A DNA stretch of 64,000 nucleotides from Microbispora catharanthi (GTDB taxonomy: Bacteria > Actinomycetota > Actinomycetes > Streptosporangiales > Streptosporangiaceae), in NCBI RefSeq assembly GCF_006334915.2, contig NZ_VDMA02000004.1, positions 422,821 to 486,820 of the forward strand, given 5' to 3'. The stretch's first letter is position 1, and every line of letters starts with the position of its first letter. The notes under the pieces were generated by a model, which saw only the letters and a program-made list of their open reading frames with translations, was not told where the DNA came from and searched no databases. Of this stretch, positions 16,475-24,392 are shown one piece after another. The translations under genes were made by a program, and so were the position numbers.

Positions 16475-18136
16475 ATGTCCGGCAGCATGGGAGCCACCAT
16501 GGAAGTCCTCGTCGCTCTCCTCGCGTTCGCCGGCGCACTGCTCGCCGGCATCACCACCGGCGTCCTCGTCGGGCGTCTCCGTGACGAGCCGGCCGGTTGG
16601 CTGATCGCGTGGAGCATCGCCACGGGCGCGCTCGCGCTGTCGCTCGGCGCCATCGCCGTCGGCCATCTCACCGGGTTCGGGCCCGTGACGTTCCGGGTCT
16701 ACCAGATCACCGGCTCGCTGCTGGCGCCGATCTGGCTGGCGATCGGCGTCATGCAGCTCCTCGCGGAGAAGGGCGGCGCCCGTTTCGCCGGCTGGCTCCT
16801 CGGCGCCGCGCTGACGGTCGTGGGCACGGTGATCATGGTGCTCGACCCCGTCGTCACCGCGGGCTTCGGCAAGTCGCTGCCCGACGGGCCGACCCATTGG
16901 GACCTCTGGCCGGAGTGGCTGCTGCGGGGCGTCCACGGCCTGGTGGTCTTCATGCTCCTGCTCTGCCTCGCCATGGCGGTGATGGCCTGGCGGGACGGCG
17001 ACGAGTACGACGTCGACAACATGAACGCGACCGTCGTGCTCGCCCCGGTGGGAATGGCGGTCTCGGGTGTGCTCGAGTTCGGGCTCCCGGGACTGGTCGT
17101 CGTCGTGGCGCTGGCCGCCTCCGCCGGAGGCGTCTGGTACGCCGTGGCCCGGCCGCTCGCGCCGTACGACGACGAGGGCGAGGACGACGAGGCCCCGGAG
17201 GAGGAGTGGCAGGGGCGGCGCGGCGGCCGGGCCGACAGCGCCCTGCGGGCCGAGACCCGCGTGCCCTCCGCGCCCTCCGGGCCGCCCGCGCCGCCGCGCG
17301 GAGCTCAGGGCGGCCGCCCCGCCGGACCGGGCGCGGTTCCACCCGGGATGCCGGGAGCGGCCGGGGTTCCGGGAGCCGGGGGTCCGGGGGCGCCGCGCCG
17401 TTCCGGGCTCGGCGACCTGGTGGCCGAATACCGGGCGGGAGAGCAGGGCGAGGTCGACTACGCCGCCCGCATGCGGCCCTCGGACGGTCCTTCGCGCGCC
17501 GACGAGTTCGGCGGGCCCGCGACCGGACAGCTTCTCGCCGCCGACCAGTACGGCCAGCCCCGCCGGCCCGAGTACGGCATGCCCGCGGCGTCTCCGGCCG
17601 AGCCCGACCGGGCGATGCCCGCCACGGGGGCCCTCTATCCCGGGACGGAGGTCCCCGACCCGGCCGACCTCGCCGCGAGCTTCGGCGTGGGGTTCGGCGG
17701 CAGGTCCCGCCCGGCCATGAGCAGCCAGGACGGCGGGCAGGGGGACCGGCAGGGGCCGCGGCAGGCGGGCCGGCCCGCCGGTCAGGGGGGCTCGGTGAAG
17801 CCGGCCCCCGGCATCTACGGCCTGCTGACCGTCTTCACGCTGCTCGACGGTTCTGGCGAGGCGTTCGACAAGCTGGCGGAGGAGACGGTGGAGGCCGTCC
17901 AGCGCAACGAGCCCGACACGCTGCTGTTCGTCTGCCACGCGGTCAAGTCGGCCCCGCTCCAGCGCATCGTCTACGAGCTCTACCGGGACGAGGTCGGCTA
18001 CGGCGAGCACCAGCGGCAGCCGCACATGGAGCGGTTCGCGACCGAGCGGGTGAGGTACGTGCTGGCGGCCAACGTGATCGAGCTCAGCGTCAACGCCGCC
18101 AAGGTGGTCCCCCTCCCCACCCGCCAGATCCTCTAG
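16475..18136 (+). CDS. Polytopic membrane protein fused to an antibiotic-biosynthesis-monooxygenase-like domain
   Basis: A 553-residue protein with three parts. Residues 10-225 hold about seven hydrophobic helices. Residues 230-445 are a disordered Pro/Gly/Arg-rich linker with acidic start. Residues 447-553 form a compact alpha/beta domain (IYGLLTVFTLLDG at its start, RIVYELYRDEVGYGEHQ in the middle) resembling the dimeric ABM/ferredoxin-like fold of small quinol monooxygenases. The gene diverges from bldN over a 157-base gap. The start at 16475 has GGGAAG upstream; ATG at 16499 is an alternative. I know of no characterised protein with this order. A sensory or redox role at the membrane is only a guess. 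Confidence 0.75.
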   Translation: MSGSMGATMEVLVALLAFAGALLAGITTGVLVGRLRDEPAGWLIAWSIATGALALSLGAIAVGHLTGFGPVTFRVYQITGSLLAPIWLAIGVMQLLAEKGGARFAGWLLGAALTVVGTVIMVLDPVVTAGFGKSLPDGPTHWDLWPEWLLRGVHGLVVFMLLLCLAMAVMAWRDGDEYDVDNMNATVVLAPVGMAVSGVLEFGLPGLVVVVALAASAGGVWYAVARPLAPYDDEGEDDEAPEEEWQGRRGGRADSALRAETRVPSAPSGPPAPPRGAQGGRPAGPGAVPPGMPGAAGVPGAGGPGAPRRSGLGDLVAEYRAGEQGEVDYAARMRPSDGPSRADEFGGPATGQLLAADQYGQPRRPEYGMPAASPAEPDRAMPATGALYPGTEVPDPADLAASFGVGFGGRSRPAMSSQDGGQGDRQGPRQAGRPAGQGGSVKPAPGIYGLLTVFTLLDGSGEAFDKLAEETVEAVQRNEPDTLLFVCHAVKSAPLQRIVYELYRDEVGYGEHQRQPHMERFATERVRYVLAANVIELSVNAAKVVPLPTRQIL

Positions 18137-18137
18137 G

Positions 18138-18157
18138 CCCCCTCGATCATGAGGGGG
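18138..18157. terminator. Bidirectional hairpin between convergent genes
   Basis: CCCCCTC (18138-18144) pairs perfectly with GAGGGGG (18151-18157) around a six-base loop, immediately after the stop of the membrane-fusion gene and overlapping the stop of the convergent serine hydrolase gene. No T tract is present. Confidence 0.5.
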
Positions 18158-19241
18158 TCTCGCACAGGGCGGCGGTGACCACTGAGTCGAGGTCGGCGTT
18201 GTGGACGCCGTCGATGCGGTACAGGTTGGTCATCACCGTTATCTGCCTGCCGTCGAGGGTCGCCCCGCCGCTGGTCCTGAAGCCGAGCATGTCGCCGCTG
18301 TGGCCCCAGAGCACCCCGCCGCAGGGCAGCGGTGTGCTCATCAGCCCCAGGCCGTAGCCGCTGCCGTCGGGGCCTATCGGACGGGTTGTCATCATCTGTT
18401 TCAGCTCGGCGGGACGCAGCAGGCGGCCGCGGAGGAGGGCGCCGTAGAAGCGGTTGAGGTCCGACGCGCTGGAGATCATCCCGCCGGAGGCTCCGGCGAC
18501 CGTGGGGTTGAGGCGGGTGATGTCGAGCAGGCCCTCGCCGGTCTTGAGGTATCCGCTGGGGTGAGGGCCGGGAATGCCGAGCGCGTCTTCGGGGACGGAG
18601 GTGGCGTTCAGGTGCAGCGGGCGCAGGATGCGCCTGCGGATCTCCGTGCCGTAGGTGTTGCCGGTCTCCTTCTCGATGATCAAGGCGACGATGAGGTAGT
18701 TGGTGTTGGAGTAGCTCCAGTCGGTGCCCGCGGGGAACTCCGAGGGGTGCCGCAGAGCGAGTTCGACCAGGTCCATCGGGTTCCAGTGGTCATAGCGGTG
18801 CGCCACGATGTCGGCGGGGTTCAGCAGCGCCAGATAGTCGGGCAGGCCGCTCGTGTGCTGGAGCAGGTGGCGTACGGTGATGTCGGGCGCCAGCAGGCCG
18901 GGCAGATAACGGTCGACCGGCGCGTCCAGCTCGATCTTGCCCTCGGCGACGAGCTGGAGCGCCACAGTGGCGACGAACGTCTTGGTCTTGCTGCCGATCC
19001 TGAACCTGCTGTTCGCCGGCACCGGTCGTCTGGTGACCGTGTCCCGCACCCCACTGGTGATCGTCACGTCTCCGTGCCGGTCGTGTATCTCCGCCAGCGC
19101 TCCCGGCACGTCGTCGCCGGTGGTCAGTTGCCGGAGGGCCTGGCGTAACCCTGGATGGTTCTCGGCTGCCGCCGCCGGCAGGGGCAGAAGAGAGACCGCG
19201 ATGCATCCCGCGATCGCCGCGCTCAGTGCTCGTATGGACAT
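18147..19241 (-). CDS. Secreted serine hydrolase (class C beta-lactamase / D-Ala-D-Ala carboxypeptidase type)
   Basis: A 364-residue exported protein with a Sec signal peptide (cleavage after the LPAAAA stretch, near residue 26). Catalytic motifs of the class C fold are present: SKTK at residues 84-87 (nucleophile Ser and Lys), YSN in DWSYSNTNY, and HSG in LWGHSGD taking the KTG position. The length and HSG form fit peptidase/esterase members such as the R61 DD-peptidase rather than AmpC. It is a single gene, convergent with the upstream membrane-fusion gene. Likely acts on peptidoglycan peptides or D-amino-acid peptides; not a proven resistance enzyme. Confidence 0.9.
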   Translation of the reverse strand: MSIRALSAAIAGCIAVSLLPLPAAAAENHPGLRQALRQLTTGDDVPGALAEIHDRHGDVTITSGVRDTVTRRPVPANSRFRIGSKTKTFVATVALQLVAEGKIELDAPVDRYLPGLLAPDITVRHLLQHTSGLPDYLALLNPADIVAHRYDHWNPMDLVELALRHPSEFPAGTDWSYSNTNYLIVALIIEKETGNTYGTEIRRRILRPLHLNATSVPEDALGIPGPHPSGYLKTGEGLLDITRLNPTVAGASGGMISSASDLNRFYGALLRGRLLRPAELKQMMTTRPIGPDGSGYGLGLMSTPLPCGGVLWGHSGDMLGFRTSGGATLDGRQITVMTNLYRIDGVHNADLDSVVTAALCETPS

Positions 19242-19366
19242 AAGCAGGAGGTTCGCAGCGGTTCACGAGCTCGGCATCGTCCCCACTGACCAAGGTCGTG
19301 CTCATCCGTCCGGACGAGACGACCCTGAGCCGGATCAGGGTGGCCGCGACGACTCCGGCCTCGGCC

Positions 19367-19615
19367 TCAGCGCCGCAGGGCCTCGCGGAGGCGGTTCTCG
19401 TTGACCCGCCAGTAGTCGTGCTGCACGCCGTCGATCAGCACGACGGGGATCATCTCCCAGTACTCGGCCTGGTCCTCCGGCGAGGCGGTGATGTCGCGTT
19501 CCTCCCAGGGGACGCCCAGCTCCGCGGCCACGCGCTCGATCACCGCGCGGGCGTCGTCGCACAGATGGCAGCCGGGCTTGCCGAGCAGCGTGATCCGGTG
19601 GTCTCGAGGAGCCAT
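19367..19615 (-). CDS. Glutaredoxin-family thiol-disulfide protein
   Basis: An 82-residue thioredoxin-fold protein with the redox motif GCHLC (CxxC) near residue 14 and the cis-Pro in EMIPVVLIDG near residue 58. It matches the small glutaredoxin-like (DUF836-type) proteins. The ATG at 19615 is preferred over an upstream in-frame codon because the domain begins eight residues later. It is divergent from rex, and the shared 193-base intergenic region contains a Rex operator, so its expression may also respond to NADH/NAD+; I recall a similar neighbour next to rex in Streptomyces. Confidence 0.85.
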   Translation of the reverse strand: MAPRDHRITLLGKPGCHLCDDARAVIERVAAELGVPWEERDITASPEDQAEYWEMIPVVLIDGVQHDYWRVNENRLREALRR

Positions 19616-19706
19616 GCTCTCGATTATCGCGATCCCTCCGGCCCGGAATGGAGACCGCCGCCCCCTCCTGGGACCCTTGAGTGCGAGGGAAGCCGCACGA
19701 TCGACT

Positions 19707-19724
19707 TTGTGCATAGCTTCACAA
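19707..19724. promoter_or_regulatory. Rex operator (ROP) before rex
   Basis: The 18-base sequence TTGTGCATAGCTTCACAA fits the Rex consensus TTGTGAANNNNTTCACAA with one mismatch. TAGCCT at 19731-19736 lies 18 bases after TTGTGC, so the operator would overlap the -35 of the rex promoter. Autoregulation of rex-hem is known in Streptomyces; here it is inferred from the site. Confidence 0.85.
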
Positions 19725-19808
19725 AGGCACTAGCCTGGTACTCATCCGTCGCATCCGCTATGCGGCCGGGGGCGCAACCGGCCGTCCGTCCCCCTGGAGC
19801 CCCGGCAA

Positions 19809-20507
19809 GTGATCCGCCGTATCCCGCAGGCCCGCGACCGCGGCATCCCCGACGCCACGGTGGCGAGGTTGCCGCTCTATCTGCGCGCACTCAACGGGAT
19901 GGCCGAGCGGGGCACGGCGACGGTGAGCTCGGAGGATCTCGCACTCGCCGCCGGCGTCAACTCCGCCAAGCTCCGCAAGGACCTGTCCCACCTCGGGTCG
20001 TACGGCACCCGGGGCGTGGGCTACGACGTGCAGTACCTCATCTACCAAATATCGCGTGAGCTTGGTCTCACTCAGGACTGGGCCGTGGCCATCGTCGGCG
20101 TGGGAAACCTCGGCCGGGCGCTGGCCAACTACGGCGGGTTCGCCTCCCGCGGGTTCCGGATCGCGGGCCTGCTGGACGCGGATCCGCACGTCGTGGGCGA
20201 TCGCATCGCGGGTCTCGTCGTCGAGCACGCCGACGAGCTGGAGTCGGTGATCAAGAAGCGCGGAGTCTCGATCGTGGTGCTCGCCACCCCCGCCACGGCG
20301 GCGCAGCAGGTCTGCGACCGTGTCATCGCGGCCGGCGTCACCAGTATTTTGAACTTCGCCCCCGTCGTCTTGGCTGTGCCTGACGGCGTGGATGTCCGTA
20401 AAGTCGATTTATCCATCGAACTGCAGATACTTGCGTTCCACGAGCAGCGCAAGGCTAATGGAGGGCCCATCATGGCCGAGGAGTGGCCGGACGGGGTGGT
20501 CATGTGA
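19809..20507 (+). CDS. rex: Redox-sensing transcriptional repressor Rex
   Basis: A 232-residue NADH-sensing repressor. The N-terminal winged helix (about residues 12-85, with LRKDLSHLGSYGTRGVGYD) binds the operator and the C-terminal Rossmann domain (VGVGNLGRAL near residue 96) binds NADH or NAD+. High NADH releases DNA and derepresses respiratory genes. It starts at GTG, about 85 bases downstream of its own operator, and heads an operon with hemA, hemC and hemD. A second, perfect operator stands before the menaquinone/nuo operon at 39665, so this protein probably coordinates haem supply and complex I. Confidence 0.95.
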   Translation: MIRRIPQARDRGIPDATVARLPLYLRALNGMAERGTATVSSEDLALAAGVNSAKLRKDLSHLGSYGTRGVGYDVQYLIYQISRELGLTQDWAVAIVGVGNLGRALANYGGFASRGFRIAGLLDADPHVVGDRIAGLVVEHADELESVIKKRGVSIVVLATPATAAQQVCDRVIAAGVTSILNFAPVVLAVPDGVDVRKVDLSIELQILAFHEQRKANGGPIMAEEWPDGVVM

Positions 20508-20532
20508 GTGAGCCATCGATCGGAGCGAGCTC

Positions 20533-21831
20533 ATGAGTGTCCTCGTCGTCGGCCTGAGCCACCGGACCACGCCGGTCGCGCTGCTCGAACGTGTCACGGT
20601 CAGCGGGGACGCGCTCGTCAAGCTGCTGCACGACGTGCAGTCCGACGAGAACGTGTCCGAGGCGCTGGTCGTCTCGACGTGCAACCGCGTCGAGGTCTAC
20701 GCCGTGGTCGACCGGTTCCACGGCGGCGTCACCGCGGTGACGAACATGCTCGCCGCGCACTCGGGCCTGCCGCAGGAGATGCTCGCGCGGCACCTGTACG
20801 TGCACTACGAGGACCGGGCGGTCCAGCACCTGTTCGCCGTCGCCTGCGGGCTCGACTCCATGGTGATCGGCGAGGGGCAGATCCTCGGCCAGATCCGGAC
20901 CGCGCTGCGCCTGGCGCAGGAGGAGGGCACGGCCGGGACCACGCTCAACGAGCTGGCCCAGCACGCGCTGCGCGTGGGCAAGCGCGCGCACGCCGACACG
21001 GGCATCGACCGGGCCGGCGCGTCGCTGGTCGGGGTGGGGCTGACGCTCGCCGAGCGGGTGCTCGGCCCGATCACCGGCAGGCGGGCCCTGGTCGTGGGCG
21101 CCGGTTCGATGAGCTCGCTGTCCGCCGCGACGCTGTCCCGCGCGGGCGTGACCGACATCGTCATCGCCAACCGCACCCGCGAGCGGGCGGAACGGCTCGC
21201 GGAGACGGTCGGCGGGCGGGCCGCGGACCTGGCCGACGTCCCCGCAGAGCTGGCGGAGGCCGACCTGGTCATCTCCTGCATCGGCGCGGGAACCCGCACC
21301 ATCACCCCGGAGACGATCGGGGACCGCGACAGGCCGCTGTTCGTCCTCGACCTCGCGCTGCCCCACGACGTGGACCCCGGCGTACGGGACCTGCCCGGCG
21401 TGACGCTGGTCGACCTGAAGTCGATGCAGCAGGACGGCGTGGGCGACGACGTCTCCGACGGCGGCAGGGCCGAGGCGATCTGCGAGGTCAGGCGCATCGT
21501 GGCCGAGGAGGTCGCCGCCTATCTCGACGCGGCGCGCGCCGCGCTCGTCACCCCCACGGTCGTGGCCCTGCGCAGCAAGGCCGCCGGGGTGGTCGAGACG
21601 GAGATGGGCCGGCTGCTGTCCCGCCTGCCGGACCTCGACGGGCGGATGCGCGACGAGATCACCCAGACTGTACGGCGGGTCGTGGACAAGCTGCTCCACG
21701 AGCCGACCGTACGGGTCAAGCGACTGGCCGCATCCCCGGGCGGCGACCAGTACGCGGAGGCGCTGCGCGAGCTGTTCGGCCTCGACCCGAAGACGCCCGA
21801 AGCCGTCGCGAGCCTGGAGGTGGAACAGTGA
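20533..21831 (+). CDS. hemA: Glutamyl-tRNA reductase
   Basis: A 432-residue enzyme that reduces glutamyl-tRNA(Glu) to glutamate-1-semialdehyde with NADPH, the committed step of C5-pathway tetrapyrrole synthesis. The catalytic Cys50 sits in STCNRVEVY; the NADPH domain shows VVGAGSMSSLSA and IANRTRERAE, and the C-terminal dimerisation helix is intact. It lies 25 bases after rex with GGAGCGAG before the ATG and overlaps hemC at GTGA, so rex-hemA-hemC-hemD are co-transcribed and translationally coupled. Confidence 0.96.
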   Translation: MSVLVVGLSHRTTPVALLERVTVSGDALVKLLHDVQSDENVSEALVVSTCNRVEVYAVVDRFHGGVTAVTNMLAAHSGLPQEMLARHLYVHYEDRAVQHLFAVACGLDSMVIGEGQILGQIRTALRLAQEEGTAGTTLNELAQHALRVGKRAHADTGIDRAGASLVGVGLTLAERVLGPITGRRALVVGAGSMSSLSAATLSRAGVTDIVIANRTRERAERLAETVGGRAADLADVPAELAEADLVISCIGAGTRTITPETIGDRDRPLFVLDLALPHDVDPGVRDLPGVTLVDLKSMQQDGVGDDVSDGGRAEAICEVRRIVAEEVAAYLDAARAALVTPTVVALRSKAAGVVETEMGRLLSRLPDLDGRMRDEITQTVRRVVDKLLHEPTVRVKRLAASPGGDQYAEALRELFGLDPKTPEAVASLEVEQ

Positions 21832-22739
21832 CCGTCCCCCTGCGGCTCGGCACCCGCAAGAGCCTGATGGCGACCACGCAGTCGCAGATCGTCGCCGACC
21901 GGCTGACCGCCCTGACCGGCCGGGAGGTGGAGCTCGTCGGCGTCACCACGTTCGGCGACGTGTCCCGGGCCCACCTGACCCAGCTCGGCGGCACCGGCGT
22001 GTTCGTCAACGACCTGCGCGGCCGGCTGCTCGCCGGCGAGGTCGACTTCGCGGTCCACTCGCTGAAGGACCTGCCGACCAAGCCGGACGAGCGGATCGCG
22101 ATGGCCGCGATCACCCGGCGGGACGACCCGCGCGACGCGCTCGTCGGCCCGGTCAAGCTGCACGACCTGCCCGCCGGCGCCCGCGTCGGCACCGGCTCAC
22201 CGCGCCGGGTGGCCCAGCTGCGCCTGCTCCGGCCGGATCTCGACTACGTCCCCATCAGGGGAAACGCGGACACCCGCATCGGCAAGGTGACGTCGGGCGA
22301 GCTCGACGCCATCGTGCTGGCCGCCGCAGGGCTGGTCAGGATCGGCCGGGACGGGGAGATCGCCCAGGTGTTCGAGGTCGACGAGATGCTGCCCGCTCCC
22401 GGGCAGGGCGCCCTCGCGGTCGAGTGCCTGGCCGACCGCGACGATCTCATCGAGTTGCTGCGCGCCGTCGACGACCCGCCGACGCGGGCCGCGGTGGACG
22501 CCGAGCGCTCGGTGCTCGCCGCCCTCGAGGCCGGTTGCGCGGCCCCGGTAGGTGCTTTCGCCTCCGGTGACGGGCACATTCTCAATCTGACCGCCACCGT
22601 CGTCGCCGTCGACGGCGCGCGGTCGGTGCGCAAGTCCGCCTCCGGACCCTCTACGACGGCCATGGAGATGGGCCGCGAACTCGCGGCAGCCATGATCGCC
22701 GAGGGGGCCGACACGTTGATGGGGGAGCAGGCCCGTTGA
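21828..22739 (+). CDS. hemC: Hydroxymethylbilane synthase (porphobilinogen deaminase)
   Basis: A 303-residue enzyme that polymerises four porphobilinogens into hydroxymethylbilane. Recognisable stretches are LRLGTRKSLMATTQS at the N-terminus, HSLKDLPT, GTGSPRRVAQL, RGNADTRIGK and, for dipyrromethane-cofactor attachment, the Cys in LEAGCAAPVG near residue 240. The GTG start overlaps the hemA stop and the end overlaps the TTG of hemD. All other in-frame upstream sequence belongs to the hemA shadow. Confidence 0.96.
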   Translation: MTVPLRLGTRKSLMATTQSQIVADRLTALTGREVELVGVTTFGDVSRAHLTQLGGTGVFVNDLRGRLLAGEVDFAVHSLKDLPTKPDERIAMAAITRRDDPRDALVGPVKLHDLPAGARVGTGSPRRVAQLRLLRPDLDYVPIRGNADTRIGKVTSGELDAIVLAAAGLVRIGRDGEIAQVFEVDEMLPAPGQGALAVECLADRDDLIELLRAVDDPPTRAAVDAERSVLAALEAGCAAPVGAFASGDGHILNLTATVVAVDGARSVRKSASGPSTTAMEMGRELAAAMIAEGADTLMGEQAR

Positions 22740-24325
22740 GCCCCGCGAATCACAGCACGCAGACCCGGTCCGGGTTCGTCGCCTTCGTCGGCGCCGGCCC
22801 CGGTGACGAGAACCTGCTCACGTTGCGCGGCGCCGACCTGCTGGGCAGGGCGGACGTCGTCGTGCTCGACCGGCAGGCGTACGGCGCGCTGCTGCGCCAC
22901 TGCCGCGAGGACGCCGAGGTCGTGGACATCTCCGCCGACGCGGCGGAGAACTCGGTGTCGCTGAAGACCATCCAGGCCGCCAAGGCGGGCCGCACGGTCG
23001 TGCGGCTGTGCTCGGGCGACCCGTCCTTCTTCTCCTCCGTCACCGACGAGGTGGCCGCCTGCGCCAAGGCGGACGTGGACTTCGAGATCGTGCCCGGCGT
23101 GCCGCCGGCCACGGCCGTGCTGACGTACGCCGGCATCCCGCCGGCGGCGTCGGTGCCGGAGTTCCGCATCGTGGACGCCGCGCAGGTGGACGACTGGGCC
23201 AAGCACGCCGCGTGCGAGGGCACGCTGGTGATCTACAACGGCGTCGCGGACGCGGTCCCGATCAGCAAGGCGCTGATCGCGGGCGGCAAGCCCGACTCGA
23301 CGCCGGTGGCGGTGACCAGCGACGGCACGACCACCGAGCAGTACACGGTGGTCTCCACGCTCGGGCGGCTCGGTCCCGACCTCAAGCACGCCGGGATGAC
23401 CGAGCCCGCGCTGGTCGTGGTGGGCGACGCCGTCGGCATGCGCGACCGCCTGTCCTGGTTCGAGACCAAGTCGCTGTTCGGCTGGCGGGTGCTCGTGCCG
23501 CGCACCAAGGAGCAGTCCAAGGGGCTGTCGGAGCAGCTGCGCTCGTACGGTGCGGTGCCCGAGGAGGTGCCGACGATCTCCGTCGAGCCGCCGCGCACGC
23601 CGCAGCAGATGGACCGCGCCATCAAGGGCCTGGTGACCGGCCGCTACGAGTGGGTCGCCTTCACCAGCGCCAACGCGGTCAAGGCGGTGCGTGAGAAGTT
23701 CGAGGAGTACGGCCTGGACGCCCGGGCGTTCGCCGGGCTCAAGGTCGCCGCCGTGGGCGAGGCCACCTCGCGGGCGCTGGTGGAGTTCGGTGTGAAGCCC
23801 GACCTCATGCCGACGGGCGAGCAGTCGTCCGAGGGCCTGCTGGCCGAGTGGCCGCCGTACGACTCGATGCTCGACCCGATCAACCGGGTGCTGCTGCCGC
23901 GGGCCGACATCGCGACCGAGACACTGGTGGCGGGGCTGACCCAGCTCGGCTGGGAGTGCGACGACGTGACGGCCTACCGGACCGTGCGCGCCGCGCCGCC
24001 GCCCGCCCCGATCCGCGAGGCGATCAAGGGCGGCGGATTCGACGCCGTGCTGTTCACCTCGTCCTCGACCGTGCGGAACCTCGTCGGCATCGCAGGGAAG
24101 CCGCACAACGTCACGGTGATCGCGGTCATCGGTCCGCAGACGGCGAAGACGGCCGAGGAGTTCGGCCTGCGGGTCGACGTGATGGCCGACAAGCCGTCCG
24201 CTTCGGCTCTCGCCGCGGCGCTGGCTGACTATGGTGCCAAGATGCGGCACGCCGCCGTCTCGGCGGGCGAGGTGCCCCGTCGTCCGTCCCAGATGCGTAG
24301 GGGCGCGCGGCGACGCGTGAAATGA
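22736..24325 (+). CDS. hemD: Uroporphyrinogen-III synthase fused to a SUMT-like methyltransferase domain
   Basis: A 529-residue fusion. The N-terminal half (about 1-250) has the SUMT/CobA fold beginning VAFVGAGPGDENLLTLRGADLL; the C-terminal half (about 255-500) is HemD, which cyclises hydroxymethylbilane to uroporphyrinogen III (FTSANAVKAV, FTSSSTVRNL). The usual SUMT active-site stretch with GDPFxFGRG reads GDPSFFSSVTDE here, so methyltransferase activity may be lost. The TTG start overlaps the hemC stop (TTGA). The last 35 residues are a basic tail. A strong hairpin follows before hemB. Confidence 0.92.
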   Translation: MSPANHSTQTRSGFVAFVGAGPGDENLLTLRGADLLGRADVVVLDRQAYGALLRHCREDAEVVDISADAAENSVSLKTIQAAKAGRTVVRLCSGDPSFFSSVTDEVAACAKADVDFEIVPGVPPATAVLTYAGIPPAASVPEFRIVDAAQVDDWAKHAACEGTLVIYNGVADAVPISKALIAGGKPDSTPVAVTSDGTTTEQYTVVSTLGRLGPDLKHAGMTEPALVVVGDAVGMRDRLSWFETKSLFGWRVLVPRTKEQSKGLSEQLRSYGAVPEEVPTISVEPPRTPQQMDRAIKGLVTGRYEWVAFTSANAVKAVREKFEEYGLDARAFAGLKVAAVGEATSRALVEFGVKPDLMPTGEQSSEGLLAEWPPYDSMLDPINRVLLPRADIATETLVAGLTQLGWECDDVTAYRTVRAAPPPAPIREAIKGGGFDAVLFTSSSTVRNLVGIAGKPHNVTVIAVIGPQTAKTAEEFGLRVDVMADKPSASALAAALADYGAKMRHAAVSAGEVPRRPSQMRRGARRRVK

Positions 24326-24340
24326 ATTGATTCGCAGGCG

Positions 24341-24364
24341 GCCCGCCGGGGACATCCGGCGGGC
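24341..24364 (+). terminator. Perfect 9-bp hairpin between hemD and hemB
   Basis: GCCCGCCGG (24341-24349) pairs without mismatch with CCGGCGGGC (24356-24364) around a six-base loop. There is no T tract, so it may attenuate, terminate weakly or mark an RNA-processing point between rex-hemACD and hemB. Confidence 0.5.
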
Positions 24365-24392
24365 TTGCGCGATCCGGAGCGGGGAGACCATT

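Noticed and set aside
18147..19241. Acquired beta-lactamase resistance gene
   Set aside because: Motifs fit a DD-peptidase/esterase (HSG in place of KTG) and the context is chromosomal, so resistance is not supported.
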